DNA of 64,000 nucleotides from Natronorubrum bangense. Its GTDB lineage: Archaea > Halobacteriota > Halobacteria > Halobacteriales > Natrialbaceae. The notes beneath the pieces were generated by a model. It worked only from the letters and a program-made list of their open reading frames with translations. It was not told the origin of the DNA and ran no database searches. Of the stretch, positions 26,868 through 35,889 are shown piece by piece. Position 1 is the first letter of the stretch, and the number at the start of each line of letters is the position of its first letter. Location: NCBI RefSeq assembly GCF_004799645.1, contig NZ_CP031306.1, positions 1-64,000 of the forward strand, written 5' to 3'. Made by a program: the position numbers and the translations under genes.

Positions 26868-27835
26868 CTCTCGTTCGGATCGAGTCGGTCGTCGGCCGCG
26901 GCTGCGGCCGCATGGAGCTGTTCGAGCAGCGCGGTGTCGACGCGGGTGACGTCTTCGACCTCCTTGAGCAGACAGCCGATCGTCCGTTCGATCTCGTCGG
27001 TCGACAACGGCTCGTCACTGCCGTCGGCTCGAAGCATCGCAACCGCCCGTGCCCAGTCGAGCGTTTCGGCGACACCCGGCCGTTTGAGAAACGACTCCTC
27101 GCGGAGGCGTTCGACGACGGCACAGACTTCGGCTGCGATCGCTGCATCGAGTTCAGGAACTTTGCGTGAGACGATCTCGTACTCCGTCTCGAACGACGGC
27201 GGCTCGACGTGGAGATAGAGACAGCGCCGCTTGAGCGCATCGCTGAGCCCGCGAGTTCGGTTCGACGTGAGGATGACGATCGGCGGGTTCTCCGCGCGGA
27301 TCGTCCCAAGCTCCGGAATCGACACCTGATACTCCGACAGCAACTCGAGCAAGAACGCCTCGAACGCCTCGTCGGCGCGGTCGATCTCGTCGATCAGCAA
27401 CACCGGCGATCGATCGCCACCAGCCGTCAGGGCACGCAACAGCGGGCGCTCGAGTAGATACTCGTCGTCGAAGACGGACCGAGTCCCCGCAGCGTCCGCG
27501 GAGTCGGAGCCGGCGGTGACCGTCCCCTCGTTCGACTGGACGGCAAGCAGCTGTTTCGTGTAGTTCCACTCGTAGAGGGCGTTTTCGGCGGTCAGCCCCT
27601 CATAACACTGGAGGCGGATCAGTTCCGTCTCAAACCCTTCGGCAAGGACCTTCCCCAGTTCGGTCTTCCCGCTGCCGGGTTCGCCCTCGACGAGCAGCGG
27701 CCGGCCGAGCTGTAACGCAAGCTGGACGGTCGTGACCACGCGGTCGTCCGCGACGTAGTGTTGGGCCTCGAATCGCTCGCGTAGCGTCGCCTCGTCGATC
27801 GCCTCGACGGCGAGCTCCGGCGTCTCCCCTGTCAT
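26864..27835 (-). CDS. coxD: CoxD-like MoxR AAA ATPase
   Basis: A 323-residue MoxR-type AAA+ ATPase: Walker A GEPGSGKTE near residue 45, Walker B VLLIDEIDRAD near 145, sensor 1 VILTSNRTRGLS and a sensor-2 Arg region. In the CODH system CoxD is the ATP-driven chaperone-like partner of CoxE that inserts sulfur and copper into the Mo site. The ATG at 27835 (MTGETPELAV) is preferred; the 27 residues encoded upstream are basic and overlap the XdhC-YHS gene. It overlaps both neighbours by four bases. Confidence 0.92.
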   Translation of the reverse strand: MTGETPELAVEAIDEATLRERFEAQHYVADDRVVTTVQLALQLGRPLLVEGEPGSGKTELGKVLAEGFETELIRLQCYEGLTAENALYEWNYTKQLLAVQSNEGTVTAGSDSADAAGTRSVFDDEYLLERPLLRALTAGGDRSPVLLIDEIDRADEAFEAFLLELLSEYQVSIPELGTIRAENPPIVILTSNRTRGLSDALKRRCLYLHVEPPSFETEYEIVSRKVPELDAAIAAEVCAVVERLREESFLKRPGVAETLDWARAVAMLRADGSDEPLSTDEIERTIGCLLKEVEDVTRVDTALLEQLHAAAAAADDRLDPNER

Positions 27836-28971
27836 ACTGAGTTCATTGTTTCGGTCGTGGGTCCCTCGAGATACTCGTCGGGATCGGTTCGAAAGGCGTC
27901 GGCACAGCCGTGACAACAGAAGTAGTAGGTCGTCCCCTGGTGGGTGATACTCGGTGCCTCGTCCGGATCGACCGTCATCCCGCAGACGGGGTCGACGGCC
28001 GACTCATGGCTCGATTCGGGTTCTGTTGTCGATGGGCGTTCGTCACCGCCGCCACAGCACGAGGCTGTCTCCGTCGCCAACTCGCTGGATTCGGCGGTGT
28101 CTGCATTGCTGGCGTTGCTGGCATCCGTGTGGGTGGCCAGCTCGTTCGAGGCCGCCACCCCACTGGTGGTCGATCGTACCTCGACCAGTTCGGCGAGCAG
28201 GCTCGTCGCGATCTCCGGCGCGCTCGAGGCCGAGATATCGACCCCCGCCGGGCTTGTGACCGCGTCGCGAACGGTGTCCGGCGCTTCCTCGAGGAGACCG
28301 GCAACGTGGTCGACGGTCTCTGCGGCCCGCGTCTCGCTGGCCACGAGGCCGATGTACGGTGCCCCAGTGCGGATGCCGGCGACGACGCCGTGGGCGTCGT
28401 ACTCGCCCATCGAGGCGATGGCGACGAGCGGCCCGCTGCCGACTGCTTCGGCGATCTCGTCGGGCTCGAGCGTCGTCAAAACGGTCGTTTCCGACGGGAG
28501 ATCGGCGTCGGCTCCGTCGGGATCGACGAGCACCACCTCGATATCGAGTTCGCTTGCCAGCCTGACCAGCGAGTGGGCGATCGGCGACCCACCCACGACG
28601 AGCAGCCGCGTCGCCGGACACACGGGATCGATGAACACCTCGAGGGTGCCCTGACTGTGACACTGCATCGGGAACGCCTCGAGGCCGGGGCGGTCGATCA
28701 CATCGGGATCGGGGGCGATGCCGATCAGTCGTGGCTCGCCGTCGGCGATGGCCGCCCGGGCCTCGCTGGTCACGCGCGACTGCGCACAGGAGACACCACC
28801 GATCCAGCCGTGCAACTCACCGTCGGCAGTCACAAGCGCTCGATCGCCGACGGTGGCTGACACTGGTGGCTCACGGCGGACGACGGTCGCCCAGGCGTAC
28901 GGTTCCTCACGCGCTTGCAGCGCTTGCTCGTGCGCTGCGAGATCGGCGTCGGATGCGGTGTCTGGTGTCAT
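27832..28971 (-). CDS. XdhC family protein fused to a YHS domain
   Basis: A 379-residue fusion. Residues 1-270 are XdhC-like, with an N-terminal domain (REEPYAWATVVRREPPVS and GWIGGVSCAQSRV, carrying Cys) and a Rossmann part (LLVVGGSPIAHSLVRLASEL). A Ser/Thr-rich linker contains Cys305-Cys306 (SCCGGGDE). The C terminus is a YHS domain (VDPVCGMTVDPDEAP, then YYFCCHGCADAFRTDP; Cys 330, 352, 353 and 356), a metal-binding module often linked to copper or mercury. The position directly after coxL and before coxDE suggests cofactor maturation with metal handling; the copper idea is inference. Confidence 0.9.
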   Translation of the reverse strand: MTPDTASDADLAAHEQALQAREEPYAWATVVRREPPVSATVGDRALVTADGELHGWIGGVSCAQSRVTSEARAAIADGEPRLIGIAPDPDVIDRPGLEAFPMQCHSQGTLEVFIDPVCPATRLLVVGGSPIAHSLVRLASELDIEVVLVDPDGADADLPSETTVLTTLEPDEIAEAVGSGPLVAIASMGEYDAHGVVAGIRTGAPYIGLVASETRAAETVDHVAGLLEEAPDTVRDAVTSPAGVDISASSAPEIATSLLAELVEVRSTTSGVAASNELATHTDASNASNADTAESSELATETASCCGGGDERPSTTEPESSHESAVDPVCGMTVDPDEAPSITHQGTTYYFCCHGCADAFRTDPDEYLEGPTTETMNSV

Positions 28972-29001
28972 GTCGGTGGGTGGTCGGTGAGCACGGTGAG
29001 A

Positions 29002-31485
29002 TCAGTCGTCGGCCGTGCTGTCGCTCGATTGGTCCTCGAACTCGAGGGAGACGTAGTCGGCGGGGTCGGCCGCGAGCCCCGCTTCGTCGAGTTTCTCCCA
29101 GACGGTGTCGGGCGTCATCGGCATCTCGACGTGGGTGATTCCGGCGTGGCTCATCGCGTCGACGACGGCGTTGACGATCGCCGGCGGCGAGCCAACTGTC
29201 GGTGACTCGCCGACCCCTTTCGCCCCAATCGGGTGGTGGGGCGACGGCGTCACGGTGTGGCCCGTCTCGAAGTTTGGGATCTCCATCGACGTCGGCAGCA
29301 GGTAGTTCATGAAGTCGCCGCCGGTGACGTTGCCGTTGTCGTCGAAGGTGACGTGCTCTAGCATCGCCGTCCCGATTCCCTGGGCGAGTCCGCCGTGGAT
29401 CTGGCCCTCGATGATCATCGGGTTGATGCGGTTCCCGCAGTCGTCGACGGCGACGAACTTCTCGAACTCGACCTCGCCGGTTTCGCGGTCGACTTCCACG
29501 ATCACGATGTAGGAGCCGAACGGATACGTCATTTCCGGTGGATCGTAGTAGTTGACCGCCTCGAGGCCGGGATCCTCGCCGGCCGGCTTGTTCATGTACG
29601 CACCGGCGGCGATCTCGGTGATCGTGATCGACCGGTCGGGCGCGCCGGCGACGTGGAACTCGCCGCTTTCGCGGTCCCAGGTGATGTCTTCCTCGGCGGC
29701 CTCGAGTTCGTTCGCGGCGATGGCTTTCGCTTTCTCGCGAACCTTGCGTGAGGCGACGGCGGCCGCCGCGCCGGCGACGGGCGTACTCCGGGAGCCGTAG
29801 GTGCCAAGGCCGTACGGATCGGTGTCGGTGTCGCCGTGTTCGACGGTGATGTCCTCGACGTTCATGCCGAGTTCCTCGGCGACGATCTGGGCGAACGTGG
29901 TCTCGTGACCTTGGCCCTGTGTCTGGACGCCGACCCGGACCGTCGCGTTGCCGGTCGGGTGGACCCGGATCTCGGCGGAGTCGAACATCTCGACACCCGC
30001 GATGTCACAGGTTTTGCCCGGGCCGGCTCCGACGATTTCGGTGAACGAGGAGATGCCGATGCCGAGCAGTTTGTTGGCATCCTCGTCGATTCGGCGCTGT
30101 TGTTCCTCGCGGTAGTGGTCGTAGTCGGCCATCTCGAGGGCCTTGTCCAGTGCCGCCTCGTAGTCACCCGAGTCGTAGTTCCACCCGGTTGTGCTCTCGT
30201 AGGGGAACTGCTCGGGCTGGATGAAGTTCTTTCGGCGGATTTCGGCGGGGTCCATCCCGAGCTCGTCCGCGAGGACTTTCACCATCCGTTCGATGAGGTA
30301 CACTGCCTCCGTGACACGGAACGAACACCGATAGGCGACGCCACCGGGTGCGGTGTTGGTGTAGGCCGCAGTCAGCGAGCCGTAGGCCGTGTCGATATCG
30401 TACGACCCCGTGAAGATGTTGAAGAACCCGGCGGGGAACTTCGACGGCTGGGCGACGGCGTTGTACGCGCCGTGGTCCGCGAGCACGTCGGTTCGAACCG
30501 CCAGGATCTCGCCGTCGTCGGTCGCGGCGAGTTCGCCCGTCATGTCGTAGTCACGGGCGAAGCCGGTCGACTGGATGTTCTCCGAGCGTTCTTCGACCCA
30601 CTTGACTGGCTGCTCTAAGACGTACGACGCCGCCGCAGCGACGACGTAGCCGGGATAGATCGGCACCTTGTTGCCGAAGCCGCCCCCGACGTCCGGGCTG
30701 ACGATCCGGATCTTGTGTTCGGGGATGCCCGACACCTGCGCGAACAGGGTTCGGTGGATGTGGGGTGCCTGCGAGGTCATATGGACCGTCAGCTTGTCCT
30801 TGCCGGGGTCGTAGTCGCCGACGGCACCGCAGGTCTCGATCGGGGCCGGGTGCAGTCGCTGGTAGAGCATGTCCTCTTTGACGGTGACGTCGGCCTCCTC
30901 GAAGGCCTCGGCAGTGGCCTCCTCGTCGCCCGTCTCCCAGTCGAGACAGTGGTTGTCCGTTTTGTCCTCGATGTCGTCTCTGATCAGCGGCGCGTCGTCC
31001 TCGAGTGATTTCTCGGCGTCGACGACCGGCTCGAGCACGTCGTAGTCGACGACGACCTTCTGTGCGCCGTCTTTGGCCGTGTACCGATCGGTCGCGATGA
31101 CGGCGGCGACCTCCTGGGACTGGAACTTGACTTTGTCGTTGACAAGGACGTCCTGGGTGTCGGCCATCAGCGTCGGCATCGTCGCGAGATCGTACTCGCG
31201 CAAGTCGTCCGCGGTGAGGACAGCGACGACGCCGTCGACGTCCAGCGCTCGAGACTTGTCGATGTTCTCGATACGGGCGTGGGCGTGTGGGCTGCGAACG
31301 ATCTCACAGTGAAGCATGCCCGGCTTCTTGATGTCGTCGACGTAGTTGCCACGCCCCGTGATGAATCGCTGGTCTTCCTTTCGTTTGACGTCCTCACCCA
31401 TCCCGCCGCGGCCGTGGCCGCAGTGTTTTTCCGGCTGCGGACCGCCGTCTTCTGCCTCTGCAAATCGCTCTGAATCACTGCTCAT
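29002..31485 (-). CDS. coxL: Form I aerobic carbon monoxide dehydrogenase, large subunit
   Basis: The catalytic Mo-Cu subunit, which oxidises CO to CO2 and passes electrons to CoxM and CoxS. The 827 residues match the normal length. The form I signature AYRCSFR is present at about residues 384-390, with Cys387 corresponding to the Cu-binding Cys388 of Oligotropha; form II proteins have AYRGAGR instead. Other cofactor-binding motifs are [22 protein letters not shown] and the C-terminal GAKGVGESP with the active-site Glu. An N-terminal Cys/His-rich leader ([10 protein letters not shown]) is an oddity. Start overlaps the coxS stop by four bases. Confidence 0.97.
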   Translation of the reverse strand: MSSDSERFAEAEDGGPQPEKHCGHGRGGMGEDVKRKEDQRFITGRGNYVDDIKKPGMLHCEIVRSPHAHARIENIDKSRALDVDGVVAVLTADDLREYDLATMPTLMADTQDVLVNDKVKFQSQEVAAVIATDRYTAKDGAQKVVVDYDVLEPVVDAEKSLEDDAPLIRDDIEDKTDNHCLDWETGDEEATAEAFEEADVTVKEDMLYQRLHPAPIETCGAVGDYDPGKDKLTVHMTSQAPHIHRTLFAQVSGIPEHKIRIVSPDVGGGFGNKVPIYPGYVVAAAASYVLEQPVKWVEERSENIQSTGFARDYDMTGELAATDDGEILAVRTDVLADHGAYNAVAQPSKFPAGFFNIFTGSYDIDTAYGSLTAAYTNTAPGGVAYRCSFRVTEAVYLIERMVKVLADELGMDPAEIRRKNFIQPEQFPYESTTGWNYDSGDYEAALDKALEMADYDHYREEQQRRIDEDANKLLGIGISSFTEIVGAGPGKTCDIAGVEMFDSAEIRVHPTGNATVRVGVQTQGQGHETTFAQIVAEELGMNVEDITVEHGDTDTDPYGLGTYGSRSTPVAGAAAAVASRKVREKAKAIAANELEAAEEDITWDRESGEFHVAGAPDRSITITEIAAGAYMNKPAGEDPGLEAVNYYDPPEMTYPFGSYIVIVEVDRETGEVEFEKFVAVDDCGNRINPMIIEGQIHGGLAQGIGTAMLEHVTFDDNGNVTGGDFMNYLLPTSMEIPNFETGHTVTPSPHHPIGAKGVGESPTVGSPPAIVNAVVDAMSHAGITHVEMPMTPDTVWEKLDEAGLAADPADYVSLEFEDQSSDSTADD

Positions 31486-32126
31486 CTGTGCTCACCGCCA
31501 GTGTCGGCGTCGTGGTCGCGATCGGTCGTCGGGCCGCCACAGCAGTTCTCGACGCCGCAGTCGAACTCGCCGTCGAATGCGTCGGCGCTGCTGGTGTCCG
31601 TCCCCGACGCCGCGGTCGTGCCGCCGTCGGCAGCCGCGACCTCCTCGAGTTCCTCCGCGGCGTACTCGATCGAGCGAACGATGTTCTGGTAGCCGGTACA
31701 CCGACAGAGGTTGCCGCTGATCGCTTCGCGGATTTCTTCCTCGCTCGGGTCCGGGTTCTCGTCGAGCAACGCCTTGCCGGCCATCAGCATGCCGGGCGTA
31801 CAGTAGCCACACTGCAGGCCGTGTTCCTCGCGAAAGCCCTCCTGGAGCGGATGCAAGTCTCCGCGCGCTTCGGGGAGTTCTTCCATCCCCTCGACGGTCA
31901 TGAGTTCGCTCCCGTCGGCTTGCGTTGCGAACATGAGACAGGACTTGATCGGTTCCCCGTCTTTGAGGACCGTACAGGCCCCGCAGTTGCCAGTGTCACA
32001 GCCGATGTGCGTACCGGTCATGTCCAGTTCCTCTCTGATCGCGTGCACGAGCAGCTGGCGCGGTTCGACGTCGATCGTGTGTTCAGTGCCGTTGACCGTC
32101 AGCGAAATCTCTCGTGTGTTCGTCAC
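31482..32126 (-). CDS. coxS: Carbon monoxide dehydrogenase small (2Fe-2S) subunit
   Basis: Electron-transfer subunit with two [2Fe-2S] clusters. The plant-type site is [13 protein letters not shown] plus KSC (Cys 43, 48, 51, 63), and the second helical site is QCGYCTPGM and CRCTGY (Cys 106, 109, 141, 143). At 214 residues it is about 50 longer than the usual family member. The extra tail is Thr/Ser/Asp-rich and ends with three added cysteines ([11 protein letters not shown], Cys 190, 195, 196), a motif echoed in the linker of the XdhC-YHS protein. Overlaps both coxM and coxL by four bases. Confidence 0.95.
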   Translation of the reverse strand: MTNTREISLTVNGTEHTIDVEPRQLLVHAIREELDMTGTHIGCDTGNCGACTVLKDGEPIKSCLMFATQADGSELMTVEGMEELPEARGDLHPLQEGFREEHGLQCGYCTPGMLMAGKALLDENPDPSEEEIREAISGNLCRCTGYQNIVRSIEYAAEELEEVAAADGGTTAASGTDTSSADAFDGEFDCGVENCCGGPTTDRDHDADTGGEHR

Positions 32127-33010
32127 TGTGATACCCTCCGTTTGACCAGTCCGGCGCGTTCGGCGGCGTCGCCGAGTGCGCGCTGGGTGAGGACATTTAC
32201 CATTCGTTCTTTATATTCCACGTCGCCGTGTTCGTCAGATTCGGGGTTCGACTGTTCGGCCGCCAGTTCGCCAGCGCGTTTGAACAGCTCGCTACTCGGC
32301 CGTTCGCCCTCGAGATGGTCTTCGGCGTCGGTCGCCCGGACGTTCGTGATGTCGACGGCGGTGAGGCCGATGCCTGCCTGCTCGATTCGGCCGTCGTCGT
32401 CGAGGACGAGCCGTGCAGCCGAGCCAGCCATCGCGTAGTCGCCCACCTTCCGTTTCAGCTTGTGATAGGCGCTGCCCTCTCGAGGCGCGGGTGTCGGTAC
32501 CCGAAGCTCAGTGAGCAGTTCGTTCTCGTCGAGGGTCGTATCGTACGGCAGCAGGAAGAACTCGTCGGCCGGAATGACTCGCTCGCCGTCAGGACCGTGT
32601 GCGACGATTTCACCCTCGTGGGCGAGTAAGACGCTGCCCCAGTCGCCTTTCGGGTCCGCCTGTGCGATAGAGCCCGCGACTGTCCCCCGATTGCGGATCT
32701 GTGGGTCCGCCACCAGCGGTGCCGTGTCGGCGAAGCTGCCGTAGTGCTCGGCGATCAGCTCGGAGTGTTCGATATCGGCATGACGGGCAAGTGCGCCGAT
32801 TGTGAGCCAGCCGTCGTCCTCCTCGAGGTAGTCGAGGCTCTCGATGCGGTTGATATCAATGATCGTCTCCGGCACCGCAAGCCGGAACCGGAGCATCGGG
32901 ACCATACTCTGCCCGCCGGAGAGGATCGCCCGGTCGTCTAGGCTCTCGAGCAAGCTGACAGCCTCTTCGACGGTTTCGGGTTCGTGCTGTTCGAACTGTG
33001 CCGGTTTCAT
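32123..33010 (-). CDS. coxM: Carbon monoxide dehydrogenase medium (FAD) subunit
   Basis: FAD-binding subunit that passes electrons to the respiratory chain. The 295-residue protein has the two expected FAD motifs, [18 protein letters not shown] near residue 30 and [18 protein letters not shown] near 105, and the C-terminal CO-dehydrogenase flavoprotein domain (residues 175-290). The start overlaps the coxG stop by four bases, and the stop overlaps coxS, so the MSL subunits are produced together. Confidence 0.96.
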   Translation of the reverse strand: MKPAQFEQHEPETVEEAVSLLESLDDRAILSGGQSMVPMLRFRLAVPETIIDINRIESLDYLEEDDGWLTIGALARHADIEHSELIAEHYGSFADTAPLVADPQIRNRGTVAGSIAQADPKGDWGSVLLAHEGEIVAHGPDGERVIPADEFFLLPYDTTLDENELLTELRVPTPAPREGSAYHKLKRKVGDYAMAGSAARLVLDDDGRIEQAGIGLTAVDITNVRATDAEDHLEGERPSSELFKRAGELAAEQSNPESDEHGDVEYKERMVNVLTQRALGDAAERAGLVKRRVSQ

Positions 33011-33603
33011 AACATCCCACGGATCCGGTCCGTGATGCCCGAATCCGTCTCTTCGACGTCGCTCATCTGCTGTTCGATATCACTGAAAAAGTTGCCCACG
33101 ATCTTGTTGGCCACGGGGTCGATCACCCGCGAACCGAGCTGGGCGATCCGGCCCGAGATGTCGGCTTCGGTCCACCACTCGATGCGCGAGCCCTCGCTAT
33201 CCTCGAGCGAGTAGATCTGCATCCCCGACTCCATGCTGAAACTGCTCCCGCTTGCGGTGCCGCTGCCAGTCGCGGTCATGATGAAGTCGTCGTGGTCGCG
33301 TTCGTCGATCGTCACCGACGTCTCGAAGCGGGGCTTGACGCTGCCGACGCCGACTTGCATCAGCGCTGCATACTCTTGGCCCTCTTTGAACGCCCGCTCG
33401 GCGACGTCCTCCGGGTCGGCTTCAGGAAGTGTCTCGACGTCTTCTTCGGGTTCGTAGTCGTCGAAACCGAAGTCGTCGTTCATCGGTGTGATGTACTGAC
33501 ACCCTTTCAGCGAGTTTCGGACAGCGATCGGGTCCGAGAGCACGACCCACGCTTTCTCCGGTGGCACGTCCTCGAGTTCGAATTCGCCACTGAACTCCAT
33601 CAT
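33007..33603 (-). CDS. coxG: CoxG-like SRPBCC family protein
   Basis: A 198-residue protein of the CoxG/SRPBCC (START-like) fold: MMEFSGEFELEDVPPEKAWVV at the N terminus, a DPIAVRNSLKGCQ segment, and the pattern FETSVTI, RIEWWTEADISGRIAQLGSR towards the C terminus. CoxG is thought to help anchor CO dehydrogenase at the membrane. It is the first gene of the operon here, whereas it is last in Oligotropha. The start is ATG 33603; a GTG two codons upstream (33609) is the alternative. An insert of about 30 acidic residues (EPEEDVETLPEADPED) is unusual for the family. Confidence 0.9.
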   Translation of the reverse strand: MMEFSGEFELEDVPPEKAWVVLSDPIAVRNSLKGCQYITPMNDDFGFDDYEPEEDVETLPEADPEDVAERAFKEGQEYAALMQVGVGSVKPRFETSVTIDERDHDDFIMTATGSGTASGSSFSMESGMQIYSLEDSEGSRIEWWTEADISGRIAQLGSRVIDPVANKIVGNFFSDIEQQMSDVEETDSGITDRIRGML

Positions 33604-33650
33604 ACCCACCCGTTTCGTGGCCGCGGTCGTTGTGTGTCGATCGGCGTCAT

Positions 33651-33712
33651 CTTTTATAACCCTGCACTATGTGCATACTATTTACCACACTCTATGCGTT
33701 CCTATACCACAC
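33651..33712 (-). promoter_or_regulatory. cox operon promoter and candidate operators
   Basis: A strong TATA box, GTTATAAAAG on the minus strand (33651-33660), lies about 50 bases before coxG. Immediately upstream is an inverted repeat TGCAC-TAT-GTGCA (33663-33675). Further upstream the octamer TACCACAC occurs twice (33683-33690 and 33705-33712), start to start 22 bases, about two helical turns. These are candidate binding sites for a regulator of the cox operon or of the divergent moeA gene. Confidence 0.5.
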
Positions 33713-33738
33713 AAATAAACATTAGTGTTTTCAGCATA

Positions 33739-33762
33739 TCAAATCTGAAAAATAGGATTTGA
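33739..33762. promoter_or_regulatory. Inverted repeat in front of moeA
   Basis: TCAAATC (33739-33745) and GATTTGA (33756-33762) form perfect 7-base arms around a 10-base AT-rich spacer, ending two bases before the moeA ATG. It could be a repressor site or an RNA hairpin covering the start codon. Confidence 0.45.
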
Positions 33763-33764
33763 GA

Positions 33765-34994
33765 ATGACAGGTATTGACTCACACGACGGTGCCGATCTG
33801 ATCGATGTGGACGCGGCCGTCGACCGCGTTCTAGCGCTTCGAACGGAGTGGTTGTCACGACTCGAGACGGAACAGGTCTCCCTCGACGAGATCGCCGGGC
33901 GAACCCTCGCCGAACCGATTTCGGCCCCGATCGACGTCCCAGCCCAGAGCCACGCGACGATGGACGGCTTTGCGTTCGATGCGACCGACGAGTATCCGCT
34001 CGAGGTCGTCGAGACGCCAGTGTTTCCCGAAGACGAGCCAGCCGCACTCGAGGCCGGGACGGCGGTTCGGATCGCCACCGGCTCGCCGCTGCCGCCGTCG
34101 GCAAACGCGGTGCTCAAACGCGAGGAGGCGACGGTCGAAAACGGTCAGCTCACGGGCTCCGACCTCGAGCCCGGGACTTACGTCTACGAGCGCGGGAGCA
34201 ACGTCGCGGAGGGCGAGGCGCTGTTCGACGCGGGTGATCGACTCGGCGCAAAAGACGCGCTGTTGCTCGGCGATCTCGAAATCGAGACGGTTCCCGTCAC
34301 CAAACGGCTCTCGGTTGGCCTGCTGGCAACCGGGACGGAGATCCACGAGGGGCGCCATCGGGACCTCGACTCGCCGATGCTCGCCGGCCTCGTGCGCTCG
34401 TGGGGTCACGAGGCGACGTACGAGGGGGCGGTTCCCGACATCGACGACCGGGTCGAAGAACGGATCGCCGAGTTGGCCGACGAGTACGACGTCGTCATCA
34501 CGACCGGCGGTACCAGCGTCGGCGACAAGGACTACGTCATCCGCTCGCTCGATGTCCTCGGCGACGTGCTGTTCCACCGAGTGCGACTCCGACCGGGAAA
34601 ACCGATCGCCGTCGCGGAACTGCCCGACCACGACGCCGTTGCGTTCGCCATTCCGGGCAAACCAATCGGTGCCCATCTGGTGACGTCGCTCGTCGCCCGC
34701 CCGTTCTTTACCGGCGAGACGACGCTGCCGACCGTCGCCGCGCAGATGGCTCGTGACGTCGATATTTCGACTGCCGGCTTCACCTACGGCATCCCCGTCA
34801 CGCTCGAGGACGGCGTCGCGATGCCACTCGGTCACGTCGACTCGCCGCTGTCGGTCTACGAGGAGACGTTCGATCCGAGCGTGCTCTCCTCGAGTACGCG
34901 TGCGAGCCAGGCCGACGGCATCGTCATAACGACGGACGGCGTCACCGCCGACGAACAGGTCCGAGTCGTGCCGTATCCCGTGCTGGAACGATGA
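33765..34994 (+). CDS. moeA: Molybdopterin molybdotransferase
   Basis: Inserts molybdate into adenylated molybdopterin to form Mo-MPT. The 409-residue length fits MoeA. Motifs are PAQSHATMDGFAF near residue 65, the ATGSPLPPSANAVLKRE loop near 110, VGLLATGTEI and the MogA-like TTGGTSVGDKDYV near 245, and RPGKPIAVAEL with FAIPGKPIGAHL. I use ATG 33765, as the TTG two codons upstream is less likely. It is divergent from the cox operon with which it shares a 160-base regulatory region, and overlaps the mocA-like gene by four bases, so this copy is probably dedicated to the CO dehydrogenase. Confidence 0.95.
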   Translation: MTGIDSHDGADLIDVDAAVDRVLALRTEWLSRLETEQVSLDEIAGRTLAEPISAPIDVPAQSHATMDGFAFDATDEYPLEVVETPVFPEDEPAALEAGTAVRIATGSPLPPSANAVLKREEATVENGQLTGSDLEPGTYVYERGSNVAEGEALFDAGDRLGAKDALLLGDLEIETVPVTKRLSVGLLATGTEIHEGRHRDLDSPMLAGLVRSWGHEATYEGAVPDIDDRVEERIAELADEYDVVITTGGTSVGDKDYVIRSLDVLGDVLFHRVRLRPGKPIAVAELPDHDAVAFAIPGKPIGAHLVTSLVARPFFTGETTLPTVAAQMARDVDISTAGFTYGIPVTLEDGVAMPLGHVDSPLSVYEETFDPSVLSSSTRASQADGIVITTDGVTADEQVRVVPYPVLER

Positions 34995-35668
34995 CTGAAA
35001 ACGACGCCAACGAGGACACGGCCCGATCTGCGACCGCCGATCCCCCACTTCTCGAGGCCGACGACGTGCGCCACGCGGACGACGGCTGCAACGAGCCGGC
35101 AGTGGCTGGCGTGCTGCTCGCCGCCGGCACGAGCAGCCGCTACGGAAGTGAGAATAAACTGCTAGCGACGCTCGAGGGCGAGCCGATCGTCCGTCATGCC
35201 GCCCGAACGCTCGTCCACAGCAGCGTCGACCCGGTGGTCGTCGTCCTCGGCCACGAGACCGATCGAGTGCAGGACGCACTCGAGGGGGTTCCGGTCGAAA
35301 CAGTCGTCAACGAGGCCTACGACACCGGGCAGGCGTCGTCGCTCCGGACCGGCATCGAGGCCGTCTGCGACTGCGGCGACGTCGATGCTGTCCTCGTCGC
35401 CCTTGGCGATATGCCCTTCGTCGCACCCCAGACGATCGAGACGGTGGTCGCGGCGTACGCCGCCGGCGCTGGCGAGGCGCTCGCCGCAGCGTTCGATGGG
35501 GACCGTGGCAACCCGGTGCTGTTCGACGCGCGCTTTTTCGACGCGCTCACTGACGTCGACGGCGACATCGGGGGTCGAGAACTCTTCCTCGAGAGCGACT
35601 CGAGTGCGCTCATCGAGGTCGACGACCCAGGTGTCCGTCGTGACGTCGACGTTCCCGACGATCTCTAA
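34991..35668 (+). CDS. MocA-like molybdenum cofactor cytidylyltransferase
   Basis: A 225-residue nucleotidyltransferase of the MobA/MocA family. The N-terminal LLAAGTSSRYGSENKLL is the nucleotide-binding loop, followed by VVVLGHETDRVQDAL, VALGDMPFVAPQT (metal-binding Asp) and GNPVLFDARFF. The family attaches CMP (MocA) or GMP (MobA) to Mo-MPT. Since CO dehydrogenases use the MCD form and this gene overlaps moeA beside the cox operon, MocA activity is the better inference. A 35-residue acidic N-terminal extension is not part of the fold. Confidence 0.9.
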   Translation: MTENDANEDTARSATADPPLLEADDVRHADDGCNEPAVAGVLLAAGTSSRYGSENKLLATLEGEPIVRHAARTLVHSSVDPVVVVLGHETDRVQDALEGVPVETVVNEAYDTGQASSLRTGIEAVCDCGDVDAVLVALGDMPFVAPQTIETVVAAYAAGAGEALAAAFDGDRGNPVLFDARFFDALTDVDGDIGGRELFLESDSSALIEVDDPGVRRDVDVPDDL

Positions 35669-35686
35669 TCAACCGCGTCGTCGAGG

Positions 35687-35839
35687 CTACTCGGCGTCGC
35701 GTTTTTTGATGACGATCTGTCCGTCTTCGACGTGCCATTCGACTCGATCGCCGGCACCGACGTCGAGAAAGTTCCGGACCGGTTTCGGCACTGTTGTCAG
35801 GTTCTTCGAGGAAATTTTCGTATCCGTAAGCGTACCCAT
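35687..35839 (-). CDS. Small AbrB/MazE-type DNA-binding protein
   Basis: A 50-residue protein: MGTLTDTKISSKNLTTVP, then KPVRNFLDVGAGDRVEWHVE and GQIVIKKRDAE. This is the swapped-hairpin AbrB/MazE/SpoVT domain (K-hydroxyl-x-x-T-x-P-x-x-V-R, L-x-x-G-D-x-V). Such proteins dimerise and bind DNA and often act as antitoxins or autoregulators. An element resembling a TATA box (AACTATG) lies about 30 bases upstream. It follows a wHTH-like gene on the same strand by 50 bases. No toxin gene is evident next to it. Confidence 0.8.
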   Translation of the reverse strand: MGTLTDTKISSKNLTTVPKPVRNFLDVGAGDRVEWHVEDGQIVIKKRDAE

Positions 35840-35889
35840 TACTGACGTGTACAGTCGTAGTCAATACATAGTTTGCGCTATGAAGTGTC

